A stretch of DNA of 14,112 nucleotides from Zelonia costaricensis (taxonomy: Eukaryota; Euglenozoa; Kinetoplastea; Trypanosomatida; Trypanosomatidae), in contig JASAOO010002933.1 in assembly GCA_030849075.1 (NCBI GenBank), forward strand, positions 1 through 14,112, in the 5' to 3' direction. Of the stretch, positions 7,130 to 14,112 are shown in pieces. The position numbers and the translations under genes were made by a program. Numbering within the stretch: position 1 is the stretch's first letter; each line of letters opens with the position of its first letter. The notes under the pieces were generated by a model that was given only the letters and a program-made list of their open reading frames with translations, was not told the origin of the DNA and made no database searches.

Positions 7130-8277
7130 GGCTGGGTGTGGCAGTGACCGTGCATCCCCACATTGGACACGGCGAACGCGGAGGGGGGGGGGTTTGTGCG
7201 TGTGCGATAGCGGGGCACACTACGCAGACGTCTGACGAGTCGAGAGGGTGAGGGGAGGGAAGGAGGACAGCAGCAACGAAAAAAGCACCGCTGATGGCCG
7301 TAGGAGGAGGACGGGGCGAGGTTGGAGGGGGGACCCCGAAAAGGGAAGAGACCGGTGGGACGTGATACGAGGCAGCTTGAGAAGGAAGAGGAGAACAGGG
7401 AGCGATGTGTCACGAGACGAGCGCAAACAGCGCGGATGCCGCCCGCAGCTATGGTGGAGCTTAGAGGGAAAGAGAAAAAGACCACGCGCGTGTGGGTGTG
7501 TGGGTGTGAGTCGGAGTGTCTGTTCGCGGGGGGGGGGGGAAAGAGGGATCAATGTAGGGGAGAAGGATTACGTGCAACAATGCGGAACACCCCGTGTTCG
7601 TTCTGGCGTGCCGGGTGACGGTGCTTCTCCGTGCGCGCGTGTCTATGTGGGTCTGGGCGGGTGTGTATGCGGGGTGCACTTCGTGAGAGACCACCACCAG
7701 CAGCACCACCTGCTCCACCAGCGGTACTTCTTGTCTATCAGGAAGAGTGCTCCTTTGCGCGAATGTGGGTGGGTGTGTGCGGGTGGCGCGGTTGAAGAAG
7801 TGCGGTGAGAGAGGCGGGGGCGTGGGTGGGAGCGAGAGACGTGAAAGGTGGGGGAGGGGGAAGAGGGATGAAGGGGTTACTTGGGCAGCGGACACGTGAC
7901 GCGGGGGCGCCGTGCTGAAGAGGGAGGGAGGGAAGGACTCCGCGGACTACGTCGCATGAAACAGCGTTGCGCGACTCCCGTTCCCCTTCACATTTCGCAC
8001 ACAAAAGTGGGTTCTGGCTTTTAGCCGAGGACGTTGAACACGATTACGCTGCGCTTCTCAGCACTCCACCACAGACACGCCCGCACAGCAGCGCCTGCAG
8101 CAGAGCGGGGTACCTCGCCGACGACGTGCGGCTTGCGGGTGCACTCGATATGAAGAACACTCCGGGAGAAGTGGGGAGGGGAGGGGGGGGGGCAAGAGGG
8201 AAGTCTTGCCTAGGAGAGGATGCGGAGCGGGGACGCAGATCTGCTTGAGCACCCGTGCCGATCTCGCACGTGGAGCC
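7130..8277. other. Intergenic spacer, formin gene to helicase gene
   Basis: This spacer of about 1.15 kb is low in complexity: a purine-rich plus strand at 7240-7420, TGTGGG-type repeats at about 7487-7520, a run of 12 G at 7528-7539, and a further G-rich stretch near 7840-7870 and 8165-8190. The small open frames on both strands encode Ser/Pro/Arg/His-rich peptides with no recognisable motif. It should contain the formin 5' UTR and the helicase 3' UTR. I see no supported gene. Confidence 0.55.
7232..7286 (-). promoter_or_regulatory. Candidate trans-splice acceptor of the formin gene
   Basis: On the minus strand a long pyrimidine tract runs from about 7286 to 7241, starting with a T-run and continuing as CCTCCTTCCCTCCCC. 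The first AG after it is at 7233-7232. Splicing there would leave a 5' UTR of about 102 bases before the ATG at 7129. Inferred from pattern. Confidence 0.55.
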
Positions 8278-11200
8278 TCAGATGTTGGGCCGGCGCTTCG
8301 AGGACAGCATCCCAAACGCCGGCGCCTTCTTGAGCGCGCTGCCGCTGCTGCTGCCGCCGCTGGCGGGCCGGCTCGCCGTGGCGACTGACACAGCGGCGGG
8401 TGCGCTTGTCAGTGGGCGCAGCGGCGACGACGGCGGGACCACAGCGGTGGTGGCGCTTGCGCCCAGCGCGCTGGTGGCGGCGGTGGCCGACGCACCGTGC
8501 CGCATCTCGTAAATACCACGGGAACCCTCCACGAGCCACTCCGGCTCCACCGCTGTCACCATAACGAGGTACTCCTTCTGCGTCAGCAGCAGGTCGTTGT
8601 AGATGATGTACGGCGGCATCTCGCTGCGCGCGTGCACGGCGGAGCCCGGGTGGACGGCGCACGTGACACCCGCGTTCAGCAGCGGGCGGTACTCGGTCCA
8701 GCGCCGGTCTGAGCGCTGCGCCGCCTGCAGCGCGAACGCCTTGGCGAGGCAGTAGCGCACCGTGTCCATGCCCGCGTGTCCGCACGACTGAACCGGCAGC
8801 CGCAGCTTGCGCAACCGGTCGGTGAGCTGCACAAACACGTCGTAGGCGCGCGCGAGCGTCGGGGCGTGCAGGAAGTGATCCTGCGCCCACTGCCGTGACC
8901 GGCCGTGGTCGACGTACTGCGTGAAGACGTGCAGCAGCGTCAGGTGGTCCGAGTCGTTCGCGTAGAAGCGGCTGTGGTGCTGGTGCGCCGTCTTCTCCCG
9001 CCCCTTGGGCAGCTCAAAGAGGTTCTTGGGGTCGGCCGAGATCATGGAGACGATGCGCACCATCTCCATCGCGCAGCCCGCCGCCGCGCTCTCCAGCAGC
9101 AGCTTCGCCAGCACCGGGGACATGGGGAACTCGAGCGCCTGCTGCCCCAGCGTCGTGATGGCGCCGGCGTCGTCCACAAAGCCGATCACCCACAGGTGGA
9201 ACATGCTGCTCCGCACATTCGCCGTGAGCGGTGCATCCATAAAGTCGAAGTCGCGCAGCCGGCGGATGCCAATACTCTTGAGCAGGAGCACCACGCTGTC
9301 CACGCTGCTGCGCTGAATCTCGGGCACGCTGTTGGGCAGCATCTCCTGCGCGTACTGCTCCTCCGTGTAAAGGCGGAAGCAGACACCCTCGGTGGTGCGA
9401 CCGGCACGGCCCTTGCGCTGCCCGGCCTGCGCCTGCGAGGTGGGGTAGCGCTGCAGCGTGTTCATGCCAATCGATGGGCGATAGACGTTCGTCTTCATGA
9501 AGCCCGCGTCCACGACGTAGCGCACGCCGTCGATCGTCAGCGACGTCTCGGCGACGTTGGTGGCGACGACGACCTTGCGCCTCCCCGCCGGCGTCGGGTC
9601 GAGCACCCCGACCTCCCCCGACCCCGCCGCGGAGGCCGAGGGCGCCTCGGACAAGCAGGGAAGGATGAGAAGGGTGCTGAGGTGCTGCGGACTCAGCTCC
9701 GCCAGGCGGCGGCGCACTAGCTCGCAGGTGCCGTAGACGTCCTCTCGACCGGTCATGAAGACGAGGATGTCGTGCTTGCCCTCCAGCGGCATCTGGAGGT
9801 GCAGCTGGCACACACGGAAGACCGCCTCCGCGATGTAGTCGGCCACCGGGGACGGACTGTAGTGGATCTTCACCGGGAAGGTCTGGCCAGGGATTTCATA
9901 GCACGGCGCGTTGCCGAAGAAGGCGCAGAACTTGCGCGTGTCCATCGTCGCCGACGTGACGATCAGCTTCAGGTCGCCGCGGCGCTGCAGGGCCAGCTTC
10001 AGCACCCCCATCAGCACGTCGGTGTCCACAGACCGCTCGTGCGCCTCGTCCAGGACGACGACGCTGTACTTCTCGAGCGTCGGGTCGTTGACCGTCTCGC
10101 GCAGCAGCACGCCGTCGGTCATGAACTTCACTTGCGTCTCAGCTGAGGTCGTGTCGTCAAGGTGAATCGAGTAGCCCACCGTCGTCCCGAGAGCGCAGCC
10201 CATCTCATCGCTGACGCGGCGAGCCACACCGATGGCAGCCAGCCGACGCGGCTGGGTGCAGCCGATGAGTTTCCCATTCCCGGCGTAGCCGCGCTGGTGG
10301 AGGTACTGCACAAGCTGCGTCGTCTTCCCACTACCCGTCTCACCAACGACAACCGTCACGGCGCTCTCACCGATGTAGCGCAGCAGCTCCGACTGGCACT
10401 GAAAGATGGGCAGTGACTCGCGCTGGCGCCGCATGGCAGCGCGCCGCTCCGCCTCCGCGGCGTCGTCGCCGAGCTCGGCCAACTGGAGGCGGCGCTCTTC
10501 GATGCGGGACTGCTGCTCCTCCCTCCGCTGCCGCCGGGTTGCCTCGAGGCTGCGCCCATCACCACCGGCACCTTCGCCGTCAGCCGGCGCCGGCACCGCC
10601 CCCACGCCGCCCTCCCGAGCCGTGTCAGCGGCCCGCTCCTGCTCCAGCCGCAGCTTGCGAAGCAGAGCCGCCGCCTCCTCCGCCTCCCGGTCTGCCTCTG
10701 CGCGGCCGCCGTCGGTGAAGGGCAGCGGCCCACTGCCGCTCGAGGTCCCAGGCGCCTCCGCTCCGCCGCCGCCATCCACGACGCGGCCGTGCAAGTCCTT
10801 CCGAAGCAGCTGCGTGAGGTTCGACTTGCTTGTGTCCATCGCGTCCCTGTTCGTGCGCTCGCGGTCCATCAGCCGCCGCAGCTCCGCCAGCGCGACACTG
10901 CCCTTGGTGGCGCTCACGGCAAGACCGCAGGCGTGGCTGACCACCGGGACGATGATGTCCACGTCCGAGGTGTGCAGCGCCTCGCGGAGAAAGCGCGAGC
11001 CGGCCGAGCCCTCCACGTCCGCCTCCGCGTCGTCCTCGTGGCTCTCCTGGCCCACCTGCCGCCGCGCAGAGTTTGATGCTGCGGTGCCCGCGGCGAAGTC
11101 GTTGCCCGAAGTGAAGAATGGCGGCGGGTTGAGGGTGGCGCTGACCGTGATCTTGCGCGTCTTGTCGATGGCATTGGCGTCCCCACCAGGCGCTGCGCCG

Positions 11201-11505
11201 CCACCGGCACCCGCAGCGGAGCTCTGATGACGCTGGTGCGGGTCGGCCTCCGCGTTGGCCGATGACGCGGCAAGGAAGTACTCGCTGCCGTACGCCCACT
11301 GCGCGGACTCGTCGGCGCCGGTCATGACCGCCTCTGTCGTGTCGCGGTCGTGCTCGAGCAGCTCCCCCATCTCCAGCTCGGAGAGAAAGCGCTGCGCCTG
11401 TGCCTGAACGGCAGCGGCCACGTCCTTTGCGGAGGGGAAGGCGGACCGCAGCGCCGGGGCCTCGCGCTGGCGCTTGACAGCGCCGCTGTTCACGGTCGAG
11501 TCCAT
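8278..11505 (-). CDS. PRP16: DEAH-box spliceosomal RNA helicase, PRP16/DHX38-like
   Basis: This is a 1075-residue NTP-dependent RNA helicase of superfamily 2, DEAH/RHA type. PRP16 remodels the spliceosome between the two catalytic steps; in trypanosomatids it would mainly serve spliced-leader trans-splicing in the nucleus. Visible motifs are: I GETGSGKT (388-395), Ia TQPRR (417-421), II DEAH (486-489), III SAT (518-520), IV-like ILVFMTGRED (580-589), V ATNVAETSLTIDG (648-660) and VI QRKGRAGR (696-703). These are followed by winged-helix, ratchet and OB-fold regions (about 730-1000), including HFLH and YIIYNDLLLTQKEYLVMVTAVEPEWL. PRP16 is favoured over PRP2, PRP22 and PRP43 by SLPIFQCQ just before motif I, FFGNAPCYEIPGQTFPV after motif III and the GxED form of motif IV. 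The N-terminal 365 residues are poorly conserved, Ala/Glu/Arg-rich, with a likely coiled coil at 320-362. The C-terminus ends in a Ser/Ala-rich basic tail. One odd feature is that the usual YSxLPxxxQ segment before motif V is not recognisable (about 615-640). Family certain; the PRP16 subtype is likely. Confidence 0.93.
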   Translation of the reverse strand: MDSTVNSGAVKRQREAPALRSAFPSAKDVAAAVQAQAQRFLSELEMGELLEHDRDTTEAVMTGADESAQWAYGSEYFLAASSANAEADPHQRHQSSAAGAGGGAAPGGDANAIDKTRKITVSATLNPPPFFTSGNDFAAGTAASNSARRQVGQESHEDDAEADVEGSAGSRFLREALHTSDVDIIVPVVSHACGLAVSATKGSVALAELRRLMDRERTNRDAMDTSKSNLTQLLRKDLHGRVVDGGGGAEAPGTSSGSGPLPFTDGGRAEADREAEEAAALLRKLRLEQERAADTAREGGVGAVPAPADGEGAGGDGRSLEATRRQRREEQQSRIEERRLQLAELGDDAAEAERRAAMRRQRESLPIFQCQSELLRYIGESAVTVVVGETGSGKTTQLVQYLHQRGYAGNGKLIGCTQPRRLAAIGVARRVSDEMGCALGTTVGYSIHLDDTTSAETQVKFMTDGVLLRETVNDPTLEKYSVVVLDEAHERSVDTDVLMGVLKLALQRRGDLKLIVTSATMDTRKFCAFFGNAPCYEIPGQTFPVKIHYSPSPVADYIAEAVFRVCQLHLQMPLEGKHDILVFMTGREDVYGTCELVRRRLAELSPQHLSTLLILPCLSEAPSASAAGSGEVGVLDPTPAGRRKVVVATNVAETSLTIDGVRYVVDAGFMKTNVYRPSIGMNTLQRYPTSQAQAGQRKGRAGRTTEGVCFRLYTEEQYAQEMLPNSVPEIQRSSVDSVVLLLKSIGIRRLRDFDFMDAPLTANVRSSMFHLWVIGFVDDAGAITTLGQQALEFPMSPVLAKLLLESAAAGCAMEMVRIVSMISADPKNLFELPKGREKTAHQHHSRFYANDSDHLTLLHVFTQYVDHGRSRQWAQDHFLHAPTLARAYDVFVQLTDRLRKLRLPVQSCGHAGMDTVRYCLAKAFALQAAQRSDRRWTEYRPLLNAGVTCAVHPGSAVHARSEMPPYIIYNDLLLTQKEYLVMVTAVEPEWLVEGSRGIYEMRHGASATAATSALGASATTAVVPPSSPLRPLTSAPAAVSVATASRPASGGSSSGSALKKAPAFGMLSSKRRPNI

Positions 11506-11527
11506 GTGGGGCAGAGGCGTATGTGTG

Positions 11528-11529
<2 letters not shown>

Positions 11530-11559
<30 letters not shown>
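11530..11559. repeat. (TG)15 dinucleotide tract in the helicase 5' leader
   Basis: Fifteen perfect TG units lie on the plus strand, reading as (CA)15 in the transcript, 25 bases upstream of the helicase ATG. If the acceptor at 11632-11631 is used, this microsatellite is inside the mature 5' UTR. It has Z-DNA potential and its length is likely to vary between strains. Confidence 0.9.
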
Positions 11560-11560
<1 letters not shown>

Positions 11561-11630
11561 TCTACTTTAAACGTTGGGTGCCGGCTCGATTACGAAGCGC
11601 CGCGTAAGGCGCTGCTTCGTGACTGCGGTT

Positions 11631-11693
11631 CTGAAGGCGTGTGTGCCAGGGGCGTGATGGAGGGCGGGGGGGGGAAGGAGGTTGAGGAGGGCA
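11631..11693 (-). promoter_or_regulatory. Candidate trans-splice acceptor of the helicase gene
   Basis: On the minus strand a pyrimidine-rich tract at about 11693-11655 (CCTCCTCAACCTCCTTCC followed by a C-run) is followed by its first AG at 11632-11631. The resulting 5' UTR would be about 125 bases and would include the CA repeat. Inferred from pattern. Confidence 0.5.
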
Positions 11694-11969
11694 GGCACGT
11701 GTGCGTAGAGGGGGAGGAAGGACTCGGAGGTGCGATGGTGCAGGGGGGAGGGAGGATGGGGAGCCAAGACACCATCAGCGGCGCCGCAGACACGGCGGCG
11801 TCTGTCGAGGTGCAGCGAGGACACGCGTGTACACCCACCGCACCGCTCTGCCTTCCTCAGCACGCTGGCTGCGTTGAGGCGCCCTGGGCGGTAGCGCGCG
11901 GGAGGGGGACGACAGGGTTGGTCGGGCCGTGACCTGCACCACCACCCGTTTCTCTCCATCTCGACACAG

Positions 11970-11987
11970 ACACACACACACACACAC
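11970..11987. repeat. (AC)9 dinucleotide tract
   Basis: Nine perfect AC units on the plus strand, preceded by interrupted GACACA units. It is opposite in orientation to the TG tract at 11530-11559, so the two could pair as an inverted repeat. Confidence 0.85.
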
Positions 11988-12637
11988 CTCTCCGTTTTAA
12001 GAGAGCGAAAGGAGTTGGGGGAGAGGGACGACGTGAATGCTCGAGTGTGTGCGGGGGTGGGTGTGCGTGGGTATGTGCATTGCACGTGTGGTTCAACTGA
12101 CCCAAGAGGGGCGACGGGTTGGGTGCGATGGGGGAGGAGGAGGAGGAGGGGAGGGGGGCACGCGGAAGGACGAGGGCCTCCACCACCACGCAGGGGCGTG
12201 GGAGGGGCAAGATAAATAGGTGGCTGATGAAGAGAAGGAAACCAAGAAGCAAACATTGGGCCGACACCTGACGTTCCTCCTATCCCTTTTTAGAAAGGAC
12301 AAGAGGGAGTGGGACTGAGGAGGAGGAGGGGTGGGAGTGGGGGTTGGACATCGAGACCGCTGCACGGAGAGGGAGGAGGAGGAGGAGGGCGCTTGATCGG
12401 CGGGAGACGAGGAAGGCGAGGGTGACCCGCTGAAACCCGCCGGCCGTGTTGGTTCACCGCCTCCTCATCGTCCCCTCCCACCCCCCTCCCGAACAAGGCT
12501 TCCCCCCCCCCCCACACACACATACAGTCACTGAAACAGAGACGCACTCGGCGTCCCGTCCCCGTTCCCTCCCTCTCCGTCTTCTGGTACCCTGCACGCC
12601 TTCCCTCGCAGCGCTCAAGCGAAGAGCGAGCACTGTA

Positions 12638-12745
12638 GGGGGGGGGGGTGGGCTGAGGGGAGGGGAAGGAGGATAGGGGGAGCGGGATGAGGCCGGGCGG
12701 GCGGGTGTGCGGAAGGGGGGGGGGGGAGGAGGAGGAGAGGAGCAG
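12638..12745 (+). repeat. G-run cluster with quadruplex potential
   Basis: A run of 11 G, several GGGG and GGG groups with short loops, GGGCGGGCGGG, and a run of 12 G followed by GGA repeats lie within about 110 bases on the plus strand. Many combinations satisfy the four-run quadruplex pattern. The C-rich plus-strand segment at 12460-12520 lies nearby in the opposite polarity. Confidence 0.65.
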
Positions 12746-13033
12746 GCCGTCAGCCGTGTCGGCAGGGCGCATCAATACGTAGCAGCGGCGTCTGAGCCGC
12801 CTTTGCCCGCCCCCTCAAGACACGAAAAGTAAAGAAGATGTCTGGCAGTCGCTGAGCTTCGATCGCGCGCGTCAGAGAAAAAAGAAACCAAACAAAAAAA
12901 AACGGAGGAGGTTGCCAGGAAGAGAAATTGACTTGCTACGTCACCTTACGTCAACGGGTGTGTGTCGGCCACGGAGGGAGGGAGTTGAATAGGGCAACAG
13001 AGACGGAGAGATGGAGGTGAGAAAACGGGGATT

Positions 13034-13053
13034 TGTGTGTGTGTGTGTGTGTG
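13034..13053. repeat. (TG)10 dinucleotide tract
   Basis: Ten perfect TG units on the plus strand. It lies about 210 bases from the AC-rich array at 13261-13351, which is in the opposite orientation. Confidence 0.85.
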
Positions 13054-13260
13054 GTTCTTCTTCTTTGGGAAGACGTGGTGCACTTTCGAATGCCAAAGGG
13101 GGAGGGGGGAAGGGTGAGGGGGGGGGGGGGCGACGAAGCACGTCGATACACCGGCAGCGGTACAGTACACGCCCACTCGTATAACACGCTCCATGAGACA
13201 GACAGAGACAGACATGTACGCTGCTAGGAAAGCACAAAAAAAAAAGCGCTAGGTGGTACC

Positions 13261-13261
13261 A

Positions 13262-13299
<38 letters not shown>

Positions 13300-13351
13300 A
13301 CAGACACACACGCACACACACAGACACACACGCACGCACGCACACACACAA
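13261..13351. repeat. Compound AC-rich microsatellite array
   Basis: About 90 bases of (AC)n interrupted by GACACA and GCACGCACGC units on the plus strand. The order is a long pure AC stretch, then two GACACA interruptions, then GCAC variants. This gradient of interruptions is typical of an ageing microsatellite. On the minus strand it creates a run of Cys/Val codons in one open frame, which is an artefact. Confidence 0.9.
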
Positions 13352-13845
13352 GAGTCACACTCACGAGACGAAGAGAAATCCACCAAAACGCGCCGACTCC
13401 AAGATAGAGAGGCGCGCTCATGGTCGAAGGGTGGAGAAGCGAAGTGGGCTGAGGAGGGAGGGTGGTGAGAGGGCAGGGATGGGGGGGGCGGAAAGGTTGG
13501 GGCGAGGGGTGGTCAGGCAGGGTTGGGCTGGCGGTGGCGACGAGGGTAGGGGGGGGGAGCGGAAGGAGAAGGAGCAACGAGAGCGGTCGACGCTCACGCG
13601 ACACACCACGCACCTTCGCACCCCAGCACCACATCGCCCGCTGTTCTCTTCTGCTCCGCTGGAGCGGGAGAACAAGGTAGCATCCCGTAGAGCGTCGCTC
13701 ATGGCAGGCGCGCACCAGGCCACGCGCGCCCCCTTCGCTTGGGTGGGGGAGGGGGATGCGCACGTTGTGGACGATGCAAGCAGAGGAATGCCCGTAAAAA
13801 AAAACTGTAAAACCCCATGGAGGGCGCTCAACCGGCCATGCCATA

Positions 13846-13865
13846 ACACACACACACACACACAC
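13846..13865. repeat. (AC)10 dinucleotide tract
   Basis: Ten perfect AC units on the plus strand near the right end of the window, in the same orientation as the array at 13261-13351. Confidence 0.85.
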
Positions 13866-14112
13866 TCACGGAATAGGTCACAGCTACACGTAATGAAAAA
13901 CGAGAATCAGACTCTGACAAGATACACAGATGCCGATGCGGGAAACACACTCAGTCAAGCATGAGAAAAGGAGGGAGGGAGATGTCAACCACGCTCAATC
14001 TGTGCGTGTATGCGTCTGCGTGTGAGTGCGTGAGATGGGTGCGCGCCGGGGGGGGGGGGGAGAGAAAGGAGGTGGTGATGCGCGCCGCCGATTCACCCGT
14101 CTGTGACCCTGC

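Larger units (their letters stand above)
11506..14112. other. Long repeat-rich spacer upstream of the helicase gene
   Basis: The spacer is 2.6 kb, the longest gene-free stretch here. It holds (TG)15 at 11530-11559, (AC)9 at 11970-11987, (TG)10 at 13034-13053, an AC-rich array at 13261-13351 and (AC)10 at 13846-13865. It also has G-runs of 11 to 13 bases at 12638-12648, 12715-12726, 13118-13130 and 14048-14060. The plus strand is mostly purine-rich but becomes C/T-rich at about 12460-12600, with a run of 12 C at 12502-12513. Open frames of up to about 230 codons on both strands encode Pro/Ser/Val/Cys/His low-complexity peptides driven by the repeats. I find no domain and no supported gene. Confidence 0.55.

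Noticed and set aside
12290..12775. Minus-strand open frame of 161 codons rich in Pro and Ser
   Set aside because: It is a translation of C/T-rich and CA-rich low-complexity DNA, with no conserved-looking segment.
13261..13351. Repeat array considered as a CRISPR-like or minisatellite structure
   Set aside because: There is no fixed repeat/spacer periodicity. It is an interrupted AC dinucleotide microsatellite, and the genome is eukaryotic.
13224..13865. Minus-strand open frame of 213 codons with long Cys/Val runs at both ends
   Set aside because: The Cys/Val runs are the (TG)n microsatellites read as codons. The middle is Pro/Ser-rich low-complexity sequence.
11506..14112. Strand-switch region or promoter of the polycistronic unit
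   Set aside because: No convincing gene is seen on the plus strand on either side and no gene is visible to the right, so a change in coding direction cannot be supported from this window.

Overview
The window reads as nuclear DNA of a trypanosomatid, most likely Leishmania or a close relative in Leishmaniinae. The evidence is architectural and is not a species call. The DNA is GC-rich, and the supported protein-coding genes have no visible introns and all lie on the minus strand. They are separated by long low-complexity spacers. Upstream of each start codon is a pyrimidine tract followed by the first AG, which is the usual trans-splice acceptor layout of these organisms. The spacers are full of (TG/CA)n tracts and G/C homopolymers. 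This fits one segment of a polycistronic unit transcribed from high to low coordinates.

Order in the direction of transcription: (1) 14112-11506, a 2.6 kb spacer with dinucleotide arrays and G-runs and no convincing gene. (2) 11505-8278, a 1075-residue DEAH-box RNA helicase of the spliceosomal type, most like PRP16/DHX38. (3) 8277-7130, a spacer. (4) 7129-3456, a large formin with an N-terminal PTEN-like pseudophosphatase plus C2 region, a very long polyproline FH1 and an FH2 domain. Its reading frame breaks near 3717-3719. The uninterrupted frame ends at 3626, while the natural C-terminus appears to continue in another frame to 3456. (5) 3455-2931, a spacer. (6) 2930-2214, a basic Ala/Lys-rich protein of unknown function with an acidic serine patch and a C-terminal CxxC. 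(7) 2213-1338, a spacer with a (GGGGC)n G-quadruplex-type block. (8) 1337-534, a single-pass membrane protein of unknown function. (9) 533-1, a purine-rich spacer.

Nothing suggests that the four genes form one pathway: nuclear pre-mRNA splicing, actin assembly, a probable nuclear basic protein and a membrane protein. In trypanosomatids, neighbours in a polycistronic unit are usually functionally unrelated. I see no mobile element, CRISPR array, tRNA or rRNA, and no clearly novel multi-gene system. The points most worth a second look are the catalytically degenerate PTEN-like module on the formin, the frame break at the end of its FH2 domain, and an apparent loss of a usually conserved RecA2 segment in the helicase.
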